A stretch of DNA of 64,000 nt from Hyphomicrobium denitrificans ATCC 51888 (GCF_000143145.1 NC_014313.1:620001-684000), one strand, 5' to 3'. Positions 42,076-53,084 are shown, counted from the stretch's first letter. Program-made: numbers and translations. Notes: generated by a model from the letters alone, not told the origin.

Positions 42076-44834
42076 GCTTTGGCCTTTGCGAGTTTTTTAG
42101 CGGCGGGTTTGGCTGCTGACTTCTTAGCCGGAGCCGCTTTCTTCGCCGCTGCCGGTTTTGCAGTCCGTTTTGCGGCGGGTGCTGCTTCGCCCTTGGCGGG
42201 CTTTGCAGCCTTCGCGGCTTTCGGCTTGGCGGACGAACGCGATGCTTTCGATTTCTTGCCGCCGCCGTTGGCGATGCGCTCGGCGATGAGTGCCACGGCT
42301 TCATCCATCGTCAGCGCCGAAGGGTCCTTGCCGCGCGGCACGGTGGCGTTGACCTTATTGTGCGTGACGTAAGGACCGTAGCGGCCTTCGAGCACCTGCA
42401 CGGGGCCGCCTTCGCTCGGATGCGCGCCGAGGTCTTTCAGAACCTTGGGAGCATTCCGCTGGAAGCGGCTCTTGCCGCCGCCCGCGCGCTTTTCGGCAAG
42501 CAGCGTCACGGCGTGATTGATGCCGATCGTGAACACGTCTTCGACGTTGCCGAGATTGACGTAGGTTTTGGCGCCGTCGTGCTCGTGCAGGATGAACGGC
42601 CCGAAGCGGCCAAGGCTCGCGGTGATCATGCCGCCTTCGGTCGGATGCACGCCGACGTCGCGCGGCAGCGAGAGAAGCTGCATCGCCTTTTCGAAGTCGA
42701 GCGTCGCGGCGTCGATGCCCTTCGGAATGCTCGAGCGTTTCGGCTTCTCGTCGCCTGTGGCTTCGCCGAGCTGGATGTAAGGACCGAAGCGGCCGGTGCG
42801 CAGCGCGACGGCGATGCCGTCGTCATTATATCCGAGCACTTTGCCGTCGAGCGCCGCCTCGCCATTGTTGGCGCTTTGGGAAAGCTGGCGCGTGTAGTTG
42901 CATTCCGGATAGTTGCCGCAACCGATGAAGGCGCCGTATTTGCCTGAAATCTTGAGGCTGAGCCGACCCTGATTGCACTTCGGGCATAGGCGCGGATCGC
43001 TGCCGTCGCCCTTGTCGGGGAAGACGTGCGGCCCGAGCATTTCGTTCAGGGCTTCGAGAACGTCGCCGACGCGCAGATCCTTGATCTCGCCAACCGAGGC
43101 AATGAACTGCCGCCAGAAATCGCGCAGCACTTCTTTATAGGCCAGCTCGTTGTTGGAGATGAGGTCGAGCTTTTCTTCCAGCTCCGCCGTGAAATCGTAT
43201 TCGACGTAGCGCTTGAAGAAGCTCTCGAGGAACGCGATGACGAGGCGGCCCTTGTCCTCGGGAACGAGGCGTTTCTTCTCGATGCGGACATAGTCGCGAT
43301 CGACGAGCACGGCCATCGTCGAGGCGTAGGTGGAAGGCCGGCCGATGCCGAGTTCTTCCATGCGCTTGACGAGCGTCGCCTCGGAAAAGCGCGGCGGCGG
43401 CTGCGTGAAGTGCTGGTCCGCGCTGATTTCCTTGTCTTTGAGATGATCGCCCTCGGCGAGCGCCGGCAGGCGGCGGTCCTCGTCTTCGCCTTCCGGGTCG
43501 TCCTTGCCCTTCTCGATGTAGCGGAAGCGGTCGTCGCGGCCTTCCTCGTAGACTTTGAGGAAGCCGTCGAACAGCAGCACCGAGCCGTTGGCGCGCAGGC
43601 CGTAGTTTTTGCCGTCGCTGCCTTTGGCCTCGATCTCGACGGCGGTCTGTTCCATGTCGGCGGGGGCCATCTGGCTCGCGATCGCGCGCTTCCAGATCAG
43701 ATCGTAAAGCGCCGCCTGATCCTTTTCGAGGTACTTGCGAACCTGATCGGGTTTGCGGCGCGGGTCGGTCGGACGGATGGCTTCGTGCGCTTCCTGCGCA
43801 TTTTTCGCCTTCGTTTTGTATTCGCGCGCGAACGGCGTGTACTGCTTGCCGTATTCGGCCGAGATGACGTCGCGGATCTGGCTCACGGCTTCAGGGACGA
43901 TCTGAACGCCGTCGGTTCGCATATAAGTAATGAGGCCGACCGTCTCGCCGCCGATGTCGACGCCTTCATAAAGACGCTGCGCGATCTGCATCGTCTGCTT
44001 GGCCGAGAAGCCGAGCTTGCGCGACGCGTCCATCTGTAGGGTCGAGGTCGTGAACGGCGGATAGGGGTTGCGCTTTGCCGCCTTCTTCTCGATCGACGCG
44101 ACGCGGAAATCGCGGCCTTCAAGGGCGGCTTTGATCGCGGTCGCGGATGCTTCGTCCTTGATGTCGAGCTTTTTGAGCGCGGTGCCTTCAATGGCGACGA
44201 GGCGCGTCTTGACGTCGTCGCCTCTGCTCGTCGTCAGCAGCGCTTCGATCGTCCAGTATTCGTCGGTCTTGAAGGCTTCGATCTCGGCTTCGCGATCGCA
44301 GACGAGACGGAGCGCCACCGACTGCACGCGGCCGGCCGAGCGTGCGCCCGGCAGTTTGCGCCAGAGAACCGGCGACAGCGTGAAGCCGACGAGATAATCG
44401 AGCGCGCGACGGGCAAGGTAGGCTTCGACGAGCGGTTCGTCGATCTTGCGCGGCTCTTTCAGCGCGGCGAGGATCGACTGCTTGGTGATGGCGTTGAAGG
44501 CGACGCGTTCGACCTCGGTGCCCTTTTTCAGCGCCTTCTTATTATTGAGGATCTCCAGGATGTGCCAGGAGATCGCCTCGCCTTCGCGATCAGGGTCGGT
44601 CGCGAGGATCAGCTTGTCGGCGTTCTTGAGCGCGTCGGCGATCTCGCGCATGATCTTCTGGGACTTGCTATCGACTTCCCATTGCATCGCGAAATCGTGG
44701 TCCGGCTCCACCGAGCCATCCTTCGCAGGAAGGTCACGGACGTGCCCGTAGGACGCAATGACTTTGTAGCCAGACCCCAAATACTTGTTGATCGTCTTGG
44801 CCTTAGCGGCGGATTCGACGATAACGACGTTCAT
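42072..44834 (-). CDS. topA: DNA topoisomerase I
   Basis: Type IA topoisomerase relaxing negative supercoils. The 920-residue protein begins MNVVIVESAAKAKTINKYLG (TOPRIM domain), with the active tyrosine in GLITYMRTDG. One four-cysteine zinc ribbon (CPKCNQGRLSLKISGKYGAF then CGNYPEC) and repeated topoisomerase C-terminal domains follow. A Lys/Ala-rich tail of about 60 residues ends the protein. ATG 44834 is used; an upstream in-frame extension of 38 residues is unlike relatives. It sits between dprA and rnr; its stop overlaps the rnr start. Confidence 0.96.
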   Translation of the reverse strand: MNVVIVESAAKAKTINKYLGSGYKVIASYGHVRDLPAKDGSVEPDHDFAMQWEVDSKSQKIMREIADALKNADKLILATDPDREGEAISWHILEILNNKKALKKGTEVERVAFNAITKQSILAALKEPRKIDEPLVEAYLARRALDYLVGFTLSPVLWRKLPGARSAGRVQSVALRLVCDREAEIEAFKTDEYWTIEALLTTSRGDDVKTRLVAIEGTALKKLDIKDEASATAIKAALEGRDFRVASIEKKAAKRNPYPPFTTSTLQMDASRKLGFSAKQTMQIAQRLYEGVDIGGETVGLITYMRTDGVQIVPEAVSQIRDVISAEYGKQYTPFAREYKTKAKNAQEAHEAIRPTDPRRKPDQVRKYLEKDQAALYDLIWKRAIASQMAPADMEQTAVEIEAKGSDGKNYGLRANGSVLLFDGFLKVYEEGRDDRFRYIEKGKDDPEGEDEDRRLPALAEGDHLKDKEISADQHFTQPPPRFSEATLVKRMEELGIGRPSTYASTMAVLVDRDYVRIEKKRLVPEDKGRLVIAFLESFFKRYVEYDFTAELEEKLDLISNNELAYKEVLRDFWRQFIASVGEIKDLRVGDVLEALNEMLGPHVFPDKGDGSDPRLCPKCNQGRLSLKISGKYGAFIGCGNYPECNYTRQLSQSANNGEAALDGKVLGYNDDGIAVALRTGRFGPYIQLGEATGDEKPKRSSIPKGIDAATLDFEKAMQLLSLPRDVGVHPTEGGMITASLGRFGPFILHEHDGAKTYVNLGNVEDVFTIGINHAVTLLAEKRAGGGKSRFQRNAPKVLKDLGAHPSEGGPVQVLEGRYGPYVTHNKVNATVPRGKDPSALTMDEAVALIAERIANGGGKKSKASRSSAKPKAAKAAKPAKGEAAPAAKRTAKPAAAKKAAPAKKSAAKPAAKKLAKAKA

Positions 44835-45057
44835 GTGGTGTTTTCGCTCCTGGCCCGTCTGGCCTCCGAGCCAGGTCGAGAATCTGCCGCTTACATCGGT
44901 GTCCGTGCGGCGGGCGGGGAACATGGTTGATCGCCGCAGCGGTGTCAAATACCGACGATTGCTACCTGAGATAATTTAGCATGCTTGTTGCAACCTATAG
45001 AGGAATGAGGTAACTAACGTTCATTACGCTGACGATGCTCAACGTGAGGAAATGGGA

Positions 45058-45237
45058 ATGGCCGAGGCTCAAGCGCGCGCTCTAGCGCCCGACCTGGAAA
45101 GGCGAGAGCGCCTTGAATACCTTGCGGATCTCCTGAGCGAGCTCAAGACGCTCGCCGAACGCGAACGTTGCGAGAAGCTACCGGCGCTGATCGCACAGTC
45201 CCGAGAAGAAGCGATTGCTGAATCGCTTAAGGGCTAA
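45058..45237 (+). CDS. small hypothetical protein, coiled-coil-like
   Basis: A 59-residue, strongly charged, helical protein (LERRERLEYLADLLSELKTL is the central heptad stretch) with one cysteine and no membrane segment. ATG 45058 follows GAGGAA by seven bases; ATG 45052 is closer to that site and less likely. It is divergent from topA and converges on dprA. Family unknown to me; similar short proteins without a name are common in Rhizobiales. Confidence 0.6.
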   Translation: MAEAQARALAPDLERRERLEYLADLLSELKTLAERERCEKLPALIAQSREEAIAESLKG

Positions 45238-45270
45238 ATTTCTTAACTATAATTTCGCCGAAGACCTCGG

Positions 45271-46470
45271 TCAGGGGGCTTTCAACGACACGAGACTAAG
45301 TCCGTGACGTTCGATGCGGCCTGCCAGATCGAGTTCCAAAAGCGCTATTTGCACGCTCTGAATGGCGAGCCCGGTGCCGCGCGCAATGGCATCGACCGCG
45401 ATCGGTGCGGGACTTAGGGCTGCGAGGACGGCGCTTATATCTGCTAGTCCGTCGGGTTTACGGCGCACGGCGACGGTCGGCGAAATTGGATGGGGGGACG
45501 TGCGGGGCGTTTCTGACGCCGACGCGAAGTCCGTTTCACCAACAGTCTCGCGAAATGCCTGCTGACCAATAATAGGCTGTAGCGTTTCAATGACGTCTTC
45601 GGCGTCGGTGACGAGCGTGGCACCCTGTTTGATCAGACGATTGGTGCCTTCGGCGCGCGGGTCGAGCGGGTGACCCGGCACAGCAAAAACTTCGCGGCCG
45701 AGATCGTTGGCGTAGCGGGCTGTCGTCAGGGTTCCGGAGCGCAACGCCGCTTCGACGATAACGACGCCATAAGAGAGTCCGGCGATGAAGCGGTTACGTC
45801 TTGGGAAATCCTTTTCGCGCGGATTGAAGCCCGGCGGGCGGTCTGTGAGAAGGCACCCCTGCTCGCCGATGACGCGTTGCAGGTCGGCATGCTCGCGCGG
45901 GTAGATCCAATCCAGTCCGCCGGCGAGGACGGCGATCGTGCCGGAAGCGAGCGAGGCTTCGTGCGCGGCGCGGTCGATGCCGCGCGCGAGGCCGGATACC
46001 ACGACGAGGCCGGACTTTCCCAAGTCATGCGCGAAGCGCTGGGCGAGTTGGGTGCCCGCGGCCGAGCATTGGCGTGATCCGACGATCGCAACGGCCGGCT
46101 TATTCAAAAGCTCAAGGCGGCCTTTGACGTAGAGCATCGGCGGCGGCGCATCGATGCGTGCGAGCATGGCGGGATAGCCCGGCTCGATCGTGAACAAGGA
46201 AATAGCTCCGCAGCGGCGGGCGTTTTCGAGTTCACGCTCGGCGTCGGGCGCGGGGCAAACGCGAACGGGACGGCCAAAGCCGCCGCGCCGTGACAACTCG
46301 GGCAATGCGTCGAGCGCGTTCTGCGCGCCGCCGAAATGGTTGATCAGTTCGCGAAACGTGACAGGCCCGACGTTTTCGGACCGGATCAAGCGCAGACAGG
46401 CAAGCCGTTCGGCGTCCGAAAGCGCGGCTATCGGCAATGGCGCGGGACTGAAAAGCTCAGGCTTTGGCAC
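45271..46470 (-). CDS. dprA: DNA processing protein DprA
   Basis: A 399-residue DprA/Smf protein that loads RecA on incoming single strands during transformation. The Rossmann-like core shows [32 protein letters not shown] and [22 protein letters not shown]-terminal winged helix (about 330-399) follows a Pro/Thr-rich linker, as in many proteobacteria. Its start overlaps the plsY stop by 14 bases, so the two are cotranscribed in a conserved plsY-dprA-topA order. Confidence 0.94.
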   Translation of the reverse strand: MPKPELFSPAPLPIAALSDAERLACLRLIRSENVGPVTFRELINHFGGAQNALDALPELSRRGGFGRPVRVCPAPDAERELENARRCGAISLFTIEPGYPAMLARIDAPPPMLYVKGRLELLNKPAVAIVGSRQCSAAGTQLAQRFAHDLGKSGLVVVSGLARGIDRAAHEASLASGTIAVLAGGLDWIYPREHADLQRVIGEQGCLLTDRPPGFNPREKDFPRRNRFIAGLSYGVVIVEAALRSGTLTTARYANDLGREVFAVPGHPLDPRAEGTNRLIKQGATLVTDAEDVIETLQPIIGQQAFRETVGETDFASASETPRTSPHPISPTVAVRRKPDGLADISAVLAALSPAPIAVDAIARGTGLAIQSVQIALLELDLAGRIERHGLSLVSLKAP

Positions 46471-47059
46471 CGATCTTCGGCTCCTCGCCCGCCAGAAGCC
46501 TGCGGATGTTTGCGCGGTGCTTGATCAGGATGATCGCGCCCATCAGCGCGGCCGCGACGGCAATTTGCTCGTAGCCCATCAGGAACGCCGCGACCGGAAC
46601 GGCGACGGTCGCGACGAGGGCCGAAAGCGATGAAATTCGCGTGGTCGCCGCGACGGCAAGCCAGACGATGGCAAAGACCGCCGCCAGTTGCCACGCCAGC
46701 GCGACCAGCACGCCAAGGAACGTCGCGACGCCCTTTCCGCCTTTGAATTTCAGCCAGACCGGAAAGATGTGTCCGAGCAGCGCTCCGAAGCCCGCGACGG
46801 TCGCGGCTGTCGGTCCGAACGCGGCGTGCATGATCAGCACGGCGGCTGCGCCTTTGGCGGCATCGAGAAGGAGCGTCGCGGCGGCGAGACCTTTGCGGCC
46901 GGTGCGCAGCACGTTGGTCGCGCCGATATTTCCCGATCCGATCTGGCGAACGTCGCCGAGTCCGGCGAGACGCGTCAGCAGCAGGCCGAATGGGATGGAG
47001 CCCAAAGCGTATCCGACGCCGAATGCGAGCAGCAGCGTGGGGAGGGACGAGGGGTCCAT
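46457..47059 (-). CDS. plsY: acyl-phosphate:glycerol-3-phosphate acyltransferase PlsY
   Basis: Integral membrane enzyme transferring an acyl group from acyl-phosphate to glycerol-3-phosphate. The 200-residue product has five helices and the three conserved motifs: [21 protein letters not shown] and [18 protein letters not shown], plus [14 protein letters not shown] at the end. I start at ATG 47059; the open frame upstream to 47302 runs through pyrC and has no relation to the family. It overlaps dprA by 14 bases. Confidence 0.96.
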   Translation of the reverse strand: MDPSSLPTLLLAFGVGYALGSIPFGLLLTRLAGLGDVRQIGSGNIGATNVLRTGRKGLAAATLLLDAAKGAAAVLIMHAAFGPTAATVAGFGALLGHIFPVWLKFKGGKGVATFLGVLVALAWQLAAVFAIVWLAVAATTRISSLSALVATVAVPVAAFLMGYEQIAVAAALMGAIILIKHRANIRRLLAGEEPKIGAKA

Positions 47060-47093
47060 GCGCGAAGCGAATTCCGTTGAATTGCCGAAAGGC

Positions 47094-48440
47094 TCAGGTG
47101 CGTTCGACGCCAGCGTATTCGTAGACGGTTTCTCCGGCAACAACCGTTCTGAGCACGCGACCCTGCATCTTGGCTTCGTCGAACGGCGTGTTCTTGGACC
47201 GCGAGCGCAGCAGGTCCTTGTTGACGACCCAGGGCTCGCCGGGATCGAACAGCACGAGATCGGCGATCGCGCCTTTTGCAAGACGGCCGCTGTGCAGCCC
47301 AAGGAGGCGTGCCGGATTGATGGTCAGCGCCTTCAGCATCGCGGGAAGGGTGACGTCGCCGGAATGCACCAGACGCAAGGCCGCCGAGAGCAGCGTTTCA
47401 AGCCCGACGGCGCCGTCGGCTGCTTCCGCGAAGGGGCGCCGCTTGGTGTCGGCGTCCTGCGGATCGTGGCTCGACACGATCACGTCGATGTCGCCGTTCG
47501 CGAGCCCCTGCACCATCGCCGCGCGGTCTTCTTCGCGGCGGAGCGGGGGGCGGACCTTGAAGAAGGTGCGATACGGGCCGATGTCGTTTTCGTTGAGCGT
47601 CAAGTGATTGATCGAGACGCCGCACGTGACGGGCAGTTTTTTCGCCTTCGCCGCCTTCACGACGTCGAGGCTTTCCTGGCAGCTGATCGTCGCGGCGTGG
47701 TAGCGGCCGCCGGTCATTTCGACGAGGCGCACGTCGCGTTCGAGGGTGATCGTCTCGGCGATTTTCGAGATGCCCGGAAGTCCGAGGCGCGAGGCGACTT
47801 CGCCGGAATTCATTGCGCCGCTGCCCGAGAGATAGGGGTCTTCGGTGTGGTGCACGACGAGAGCGTTGAAGTCTTTGGCGTAGCTCAGCACGTTGCGCAT
47901 CACGCGCGTGTTCACGACGCTCGACTTGCCGTTCGAGAATGCGATCGCTCCGGCCCGTTTCAGGAGGCCGATCTCGGTCATCTCTTCGCCTTTGAGGCCC
48001 TTTGTCATCGCCGCCATCGTGTGGACGTGGACGAGGGCGTTGTCGCGGGCGCGACGCTGGATGAAGTCGACGAGCGAGACCTGGTCGATCACCGGATTGG
48101 TGTCGGGCATGACGACAATGGTCGTGACGCCACCGGCAGCAGCGGCGTGGCTGGCGGTCTTCAGTGTTTCGCGGTGCTCGTAACCCGGTTCGCCGGTGAA
48201 GACCTGCGCGTCGATCAGGCCGGGTGCCAGAACGTGGCCTTTGCAGTCGATAACCGTTGCGCCTTCGGGCGCATTGCGGCGCAGATGGCTGCCGAGGTCG
48301 GCGATGATGCCGTCCTTGACGAGCAGACCGCCCGGCTCGTCGCGGCTGGATGCGGGATCGAGCAGCCGCGCGTTGATGAAAACGGTTGCCGGACCGGCGC
48401 TCTTCGGCTTCTCGATGGTTTTGCTTGCTGCCTTGCTCAT
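47094..48440 (-). CDS. pyrC': inactive dihydroorotase homologue (PyrC'/PyrX type)
   Basis: A 448-residue amidohydrolase of the dihydroorotase type encoded directly after pyrB. The zinc-binding HxH is lost: the canonical ID-x-HVH-x-REPG reads [11 protein letters not shown], with Q79 and F81 at the His positions, and the catalytic Asp of the TDHAPH motif is S324 in SSHDPQ. It therefore should not turn over dihydroorotate. Comparable non-catalytic PyrC' proteins form a complex with aspartate carbamoyltransferase in Pseudomonas. Its ATG overlaps the pyrB stop (TGATG). A true dihydroorotase must lie elsewhere. Confidence 0.88.
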   Translation of the reverse strand: MSKAASKTIEKPKSAGPATVFINARLLDPASSRDEPGGLLVKDGIIADLGSHLRRNAPEGATVIDCKGHVLAPGLIDAQVFTGEPGYEHRETLKTASHAAAAGGVTTIVVMPDTNPVIDQVSLVDFIQRRARDNALVHVHTMAAMTKGLKGEEMTEIGLLKRAGAIAFSNGKSSVVNTRVMRNVLSYAKDFNALVVHHTEDPYLSGSGAMNSGEVASRLGLPGISKIAETITLERDVRLVEMTGGRYHAATISCQESLDVVKAAKAKKLPVTCGVSINHLTLNENDIGPYRTFFKVRPPLRREEDRAAMVQGLANGDIDVIVSSHDPQDADTKRRPFAEAADGAVGLETLLSAALRLVHSGDVTLPAMLKALTINPARLLGLHSGRLAKGAIADLVLFDPGEPWVVNKDLLRSRSKNTPFDEAKMQGRVLRTVVAGETVYEYAGVERT

Positions 48441-49411
48441 CAGGCGACGTCCTTGAAGCTTGGCAGATGCGCCGAGAGCGCTTCGAGCACGGCCATACGC
48501 ACGGCAACCCCCATTTCGACCTGTTCGCGGATCACGCTGCGGGAATGATCGGCGACCGTGGATGCGATCTCGACGCCGCGATTCATCGGGCCGGGATGCA
48601 TCACGAGCGCGTCGGGCTTGGCGCGCGCGAGCTTCTCGTGATCGAGCCCGAAGAAGTGGAAGAACTCGCGGCTGGAGGGAACGTAGGATGCGTCCATGCG
48701 CTCGCGCTGCAGGCGCAGCATCATGACGACGTCGACGCCGTCGATGCCTTTCCACATGTCGGTGTAAACCTCGGTCCCGAGCCGTTCGGGCGACGAAGGA
48801 AGAAGCGTCGAGGGTGCGACGAGGCGCACCTGCGCGCCGAGCGCGTTCAGGACATTGATATTGGAGCGTGCGACGCGCGAGTGCAGGATGTCGCCGCAGA
48901 TCGCGACGGTCAGCCCGGCGACGCGGCCCTTGGCGCGGCGGATCGTCAGGGCGTCGAGCAGGGCCTGGGTCGGATGCTGGTGAGCGCCGTCGCCGGCGTT
49001 GATGACCGAGCAATCGACCTTTTGCGACAACAGCTCGACCGCGCCGGCGGCATGATGGCGGACGACGATGATGTCGGGGCGCATCGCATTGAGCGTCACG
49101 GCCGTATCGACCAGCGTTTCGCCTTTGGTGACCGACGAGGTCGCGACGTTCATGTTCATCACGTCGGCGCCGAGACGCTTGCCCGCCATTTCGAAGGAGG
49201 CTTGCGTTCTGGTCGAGGATTCAAAGAAGAGATTGATCAGCGTGCGCCCGTCGAGGACGTCGCGCTTCTTGCCGTTCTGCCGGATGTGATCGGCAGCCTT
49301 GTCGGCAAGATCGAGCACAAAATTGATCTCATTCGCCGACAGCCCCTCGCAGGTCAGCAAATGGCGGCGCGGAAAAACTTTCAGCGCGTTCGAGTTCGGT
49401 TTTGATGTCAT
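48440..49411 (-). CDS. pyrB: aspartate carbamoyltransferase catalytic subunit
   Basis: Pyrimidine pathway enzyme joining carbamoyl phosphate and aspartate. The 323-residue product has the carbamoyl-phosphate loop S65-S66-T67-R68-T69 ([12 protein letters not shown]), [10 protein letters not shown] and HPTQALLDA, and the aspartate-binding RLQRERMD and [11 protein letters not shown] start at ATG 49411, where the family begins; the upstream extension to 49603 is unlike relatives. The stop overlaps the start of the inactive pyrC, so they form a coupled pair. Confidence 0.97.
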   Translation of the reverse strand: MTSKPNSNALKVFPRRHLLTCEGLSANEINFVLDLADKAADHIRQNGKKRDVLDGRTLINLFFESSTRTQASFEMAGKRLGADVMNMNVATSSVTKGETLVDTAVTLNAMRPDIIVVRHHAAGAVELLSQKVDCSVINAGDGAHQHPTQALLDALTIRRAKGRVAGLTVAICGDILHSRVARSNINVLNALGAQVRLVAPSTLLPSSPERLGTEVYTDMWKGIDGVDVVMMLRLQRERMDASYVPSSREFFHFFGLDHEKLARAKPDALVMHPGPMNRGVEIASTVADHSRSVIREQVEMGVAVRMAVLEALSAHLPSFKDVA

Positions 49412-49526
49412 TAAAGCCGTGTCTATAGGCGGAGTCTGGCGTGCCCGCAAGCGCGGTGCGTCGGCGTAGTGGAAATCCCTTAACGGCCGGTAGACGGTTC
49501 TGTGAAGAGAAAGTTCGCGAGGCTTT

Positions 49527-50039
49527 TCAGCGCTGGCGTCCGAGACGGTCAAGAGCGCTTTGCAGGATAATCGTAGCTGCGAGCTTATCGATGACCTCGC
49601 CACGGCGTTTGCGGCTCTGGTCGGCGTCGATCAGCATGCGCTCTGCCTCCGCCGTGGTCAGACGCTCATCCCAAAGCAGGATCGGCAGGGGGCTCAGCTT
49701 ATTGAGATTGCGCGCCAGGGCCCGCGTCGCTTGCGCGCGGGGACCTTCGGTGCCGTCGAGGTTGCGCGGCAGGCCGAGAACCAGGCCGGTGACGCCGTGC
49801 TCGGTGGCGAGCGCCAGAAGGCGCGCGGCGTCAGCTGTGAACTTCGTCCGCCGGATGGTTTCGAGCGCCGAGGCGATGGTGCGCGTCACGTCCGAAAGCG
49901 CGAGCCCGAGCGTCTTCGTGCCGCCGTCGATGCCGATCAGGCGGCCCGACGCGGTCGCGGCGGCAATAAATTCCTGTGGGTCTTCGGTCGTGCGGCCGGG
50001 TATTTCCGGGGAAGCCGGCTGGCTCATGCGGGTCGCCAT
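49527..50039 (-). CDS. ruvX: Holliday junction resolvase-like YqgF/RuvX
   Basis: A 170-residue YqgF-family nuclease with an RNase H-like fold: [18 protein letters not shown] is the first catalytic strand, [15 protein letters not shown] and [15 protein letters not shown] carry the other acidic residues. Roles reported for the family include 16S rRNA 3' processing and recombination intermediates. ATG 50039 (or 50027) is chosen; the open frame upstream to 50807 covers gatC on the other strand and is not coding. Divergent from gatC. Confidence 0.93.
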   Translation of the reverse strand: MATRMSQPASPEIPGRTTEDPQEFIAAATASGRLIGIDGGTKTLGLALSDVTRTIASALETIRRTKFTADAARLLALATEHGVTGLVLGLPRNLDGTEGPRAQATRALARNLNKLSPLPILLWDERLTTAEAERMLIDADQSRKRRGEVIDKLAATIILQSALDRLGRQR

Positions 50040-50237
50040 TCGCTCTGAATTGATGCTTGCCAAGGAAGTAGCAGCGCCGCGAGCCCAGCGACACCGCAAA
50101 TGCAAGCGGAAACAAGACGTTTGGTCCCAGTCGCCGTGTCGCCGTGCAAGAACGCTCCGGGCAGGTTGCCTCGGAGGCACCGGGACGGGTAAGAGAGCAG
50201 CGAAGACCTTTCTCCGAGCTTTTCGAAGGAATTCCAA

Positions 50238-50525
50238 ATGCAGGTCGACGAAGCGACCGTTCGCCGGATCGCGCGCCTCGCCCGGATCCGGATCAGCGAT
50301 GCCGAGGCCAAGGGCCTGGAAAAAGAACTTTCCGGCATTCTCGATTGGGCGCAGCAACTCGACGAGGTCGATACGTCTGCGGTCGAGCCGATGACGCGTG
50401 TCGTCGCCCAGGAACTGGCGATGCGCGACGACGTGGTCAACGACGGCGAAATCGCCGACGCGGTAACGGCCAACGCGCCGCTGACCGAAGATCATTATTT
50501 CGTCGTTCCGAAAATCGTGGAGTAG
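50238..50525 (+). CDS. gatC: Asp/Glu-tRNA(Asn/Gln) amidotransferase subunit C
   Basis: A 95-residue GatC protein: [20 protein letters not shown] at the start and [15 protein letters not shown] at the end are standard. It stabilises the GatAB complex, which amidates Glu-tRNA(Gln) and Asp-tRNA(Asn). First gene of a transcript that also carries gatA and gatB with inserted small genes. The next gene begins three bases after its stop. Confidence 0.95.
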   Translation: MQVDEATVRRIARLARIRISDAEAKGLEKELSGILDWAQQLDEVDTSAVEPMTRVVAQELAMRDDVVNDGEIADAVTANAPLTEDHYFVVPKIVE

Positions 50526-50528
50526 CGG

Positions 50529-50942
50529 ATGCTTCGCAGCGCAGTTCTGGCGGCTGGGCTCTGTCTGATTTCGACGGCGGGCTATTGCGCCGATGAAAAG
50601 ACTTCGGGCGCGTTCGTCGGCGAAGGCATCTACTCGCCGACGACCGGATGCAAGAAGCTCAAGGACATCGAGAGCGGCAAGGCGACGCCCAACATCGCGA
50701 CGTATCCTTTGATGCTCACGCAAGAGGGCACGCGCAGCTGGGAAGGCGGCTGTAAATTTGAATCGATCCGCGAGACGTCGGCGAACACCTTCGAAACGAA
50801 AATGCAATGTTCCGAGGGCGCCGAGGAGTACGAGGAGACGGTGACGTTCACGCGTCTCGATGCCGACCGCATCAAGGTTGCCAGCGACGGCGAGGCTCTC
50901 GTTTATGAGCGCTGCAAAGGACTGAAAGGGACTGTTGAGTGA
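50529..50942 (+). CDS. small exported hypothetical protein inside the gat operon
   Basis: A 137-residue protein with a signal peptide ([20 protein letters not shown]) and about 115 residues of mature sequence with four cysteines (GCKKL, GCKFE, QCSEG, RCKGL), suggesting disulfides in the periplasm. I do not recognise a family. It starts three bases after gatC and its stop overlaps the gatA start (GTGA), so it must be translated as part of the operon. There is no evident link to tRNA amidation. Confidence 0.75.
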   Translation: MLRSAVLAAGLCLISTAGYCADEKTSGAFVGEGIYSPTTGCKKLKDIESGKATPNIATYPLMLTQEGTRSWEGGCKFESIRETSANTFETKMQCSEGAEEYEETVTFTRLDADRIKVASDGEALVYERCKGLKGTVE

Positions 50943-52438
50943 CGGATCTCACGAAACTGACGATGGCCGAGGCTCGCGATGGCCTCAAGAACAAGTCCTT
51001 TTCTGCCCTGGAATTGACGGACGCATTTCTCGCGGCGATCGATACCGCCAACCCGGCGATCAATGCGTATGTTCTGCAAACGCCGGAGCATGCGCGCGCT
51101 CAGGCGAAGGACAGCGACAAGCGGATCGCGGCCGGACAGGCGCGATCGCTCGAAGGGCTGCCGATCGGCAACAAGGATCTGTTCTGCACGAAGGGTATCC
51201 GGACGACCGCGTGCTCGAAGATCCTCGACGATTTCAAACCGCCGTATGAATCGACGGTCGGGCAGAATCTTTGGGATGCCGGGGCGATCATGCTCGGCAA
51301 GCTCAATAACGACGAGTTCGCGATGGGTTCGTCGAACGAGACGAGCGCCTTCGGCAACGTCGTCAGTCCGTGGCGCCGCAAAGGTGCGGACGGCAAGATT
51401 TCGGACGACAAGCTGGTTCCGGGCGGTTCGTCCGGCGGGTCGTCGGCGGCGGTTGCGGCCGATCTTTGTCTCGCGGCGACGGCAACCGACACAGGCGGGT
51501 CGATCCGCCAGCCTGCGGCGCTGACCGGCACGGTCGGTATGAAGCCGACTTACGGCCGCTGCTCGCGCTGGGGCATCGTCGCGTTCGCGTCGTCGCTCGA
51601 TCAGGCGGGGCCGATCTCGAAAACCGTCCGCGACAGTGCGATCATGCTGCGCGCGATGGCGAGCCACGATCCGAAGGATACGACGTCGGTCGATGCGCCG
51701 GTTCCCGATTATGAAGCGGCGGTCGGCAAGGGCGTCAAAGGCCTGCGCATCGGCATTCCGAAGGAGTATCGGGTCGACGGCATGTCGGCGGAAATTCAGA
51801 AGCTCTGGGACGAGGGCATCGCGTGGCTGAAGGCGGCCGGTGCCACGATCCATGAAATCTCGCTGCCGCACACGAAGTACGCGCTGCCTGCCTATTACAT
51901 CGTCGCGCCGGCGGAGTGTTCTTCGAACCTCGCGCGCTACGACGGCATGCGTTACGGCCTTCGCGTCAGCGGCGACAATCTGACAGACACCTACGAAAAA
52001 ACGCGCGCGGCCGGATTCGGCAAGGAAGTGCGCCGCCGTATCCTGATCGGCACCTACGTGCTGTCGGCGGGATATTACGACGCGTACTATCTCAAGGCGC
52101 AGAAGGTGCGCACGCTCATCAAGCGTGATTTCGATCTCGCCTGGGACAAGGTCGATGTCGTGCTGACGCCGACGACGCCGTCGCCCGCATTCGCGTTCGG
52201 CGAAAAGTCGGGTGATCCGCTGGCGATGTATCTCGAGGATATTTTCACCGTGACGGTGAACATGGCGGGGCTGCCCGGCATGTCGGTTCCGGCCGGGCTT
52301 TCCTCGCAGGGAACGCCGCTCGGGCTGCAACTGATCGGCAAGCCGTTCGACGAGGAAACGCTGTTCCGGACGGCGCAGGTGATTGAGGATTCGGCAGGCC
52401 GGTTCGCGGTGCCTGCCAAATGGTGGATGAAGGGTTAG
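50939..52438 (+). CDS. gatA: Asp/Glu-tRNA(Asn/Gln) amidotransferase subunit A
   Basis: The glutaminase subunit that releases ammonia from glutamine. The 499-residue product keeps the Ser-cisSer-Lys triad: K79 (IGNKDLF), S164 (PGGSSGGSS) and S188 ([11 protein letters not shown]), matching S. aureus K79, S154 and S178 in order and spacing between the serines. It starts at GTG 50939 and overlaps the preceding gene. Ends three bases before the chorismate mutase gene. Confidence 0.97.
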   Translation: MTDLTKLTMAEARDGLKNKSFSALELTDAFLAAIDTANPAINAYVLQTPEHARAQAKDSDKRIAAGQARSLEGLPIGNKDLFCTKGIRTTACSKILDDFKPPYESTVGQNLWDAGAIMLGKLNNDEFAMGSSNETSAFGNVVSPWRRKGADGKISDDKLVPGGSSGGSSAAVAADLCLAATATDTGGSIRQPAALTGTVGMKPTYGRCSRWGIVAFASSLDQAGPISKTVRDSAIMLRAMASHDPKDTTSVDAPVPDYEAAVGKGVKGLRIGIPKEYRVDGMSAEIQKLWDEGIAWLKAAGATIHEISLPHTKYALPAYYIVAPAECSSNLARYDGMRYGLRVSGDNLTDTYEKTRAAGFGKEVRRRILIGTYVLSAGYYDAYYLKAQKVRTLIKRDFDLAWDKVDVVLTPTTPSPAFAFGEKSGDPLAMYLEDIFTVTVNMAGLPGMSVPAGLSSQGTPLGLQLIGKPFDEETLFRTAQVIEDSAGRFAVPAKWWMKG

Positions 52439-52441
52439 ACG

Positions 52442-52792
52442 ATGGATCCGAAACGGCCGTGGGAATGCGCAGACATGTCCCAAGTGCGCAGCGAGATCGA
52501 CCGCATCGATGCGGCGCTCGTCGACCTCATCGCCGAGCGGTACGGCTACGTCGACCGCGCCTGGCAGCTTAAAATGACGACGCAGGAAGGCGCCGTCGTT
52601 CAGTGGCGCATCCAGCAGGTCATCGATCGCGTGAAGGCGCGTGCAAGCGAGAAAAACATGCCGCCGGAAATGGTCGACATGGTCGGCGCGCAATGGCGCA
52701 ACATGATCGGCTGGTTCGTGCAGTATGAGGAAGAAAAGCTTCGGCAGGCGCAGGACGCCAAAGTGAAAAGCGGAGACAACGGCAGTGCCTGA
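52442..52792 (+). CDS. chorismate mutase (AroQ type)
   Basis: A 116-residue all-helical AroQ-class protein: VRSEIDRIDAALVDLIAERY is the first helix with the catalytic Arg, and RIQQVIDRVKARASEKNM with ALVDLIAERYGYVDRAWQLK complete the usual set. It converts chorismate to prephenate in aromatic amino acid synthesis, or may be a PchB-like lyase. It lies between gatA and gatB, with an 8-base overlap with the next gene, so it is expressed with the amidotransferase. Confidence 0.85.
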   Translation: MDPKRPWECADMSQVRSEIDRIDAALVDLIAERYGYVDRAWQLKMTTQEGAVVQWRIQQVIDRVKARASEKNMPPEMVDMVGAQWRNMIGWFVQYEEEKLRQAQDAKVKSGDNGSA

Positions 52793-53084
52793 CTTCGAAC
52801 AGACCGTGCCTCTGGTCGAGGTTCTGCTTTACGGAATTCTCAACCCGGCAACGATCGTCGTCGCGTTCATGCTGGGTCAGAAGGCCAACGAAAAGAGCAA
52901 GCTGCTGATCGCGGCTTTTGCGGGTGCGATTGCGGGCGTCGCTGTGCTCTACGTCGCAACGCTGCTTCGCATCTGGGACGCGCCGACCCTTGGGCGCTCG
53001 GTCGCGGGCGTCTTCATCGTGTCGCTGGTGGCCGGCTTCGTCTATGCGGGCGTGGGCTATCTCACGAAGCGCAATCGTAACTAG
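52785..53084 (+). CDS. small membrane protein of unknown function
   Basis: A 99-residue protein with three predicted helices (PLVEVLLYGILNPATIVVAF; LLIAAFAGAIAGVAVLYVAT; VAGVFIVSLVAGFVYAGVGY) and a Lys/Arg-rich C terminus on the cytoplasmic side. It overlaps the chorismate mutase stop by eight bases. I do not recognise a named family; similar small ORFs occur near gatB in Rhizobiales as far as I recall. Confidence 0.72.
   Translation: MPDFEQTVPLVEVLLYGILNPATIVVAFMLGQKANEKSKLLIAAFAGAIAGVAVLYVATLLRIWDAPTLGRSVAGVFIVSLVAGFVYAGVGYLTKRNRN

Noticed and set aside
42072..42304. Minus-strand frame 41678-42304 as an alternative rnr N terminus
   Set aside because: It is a different frame with low-complexity Arg/Pro sequence; the RNase R winged helix is in the rnr frame itself.
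50903..52693. 596-residue open frame on the minus strand
   Set aside because: Antisense to gatA and its neighbours; arginine-rich composition without any family match.
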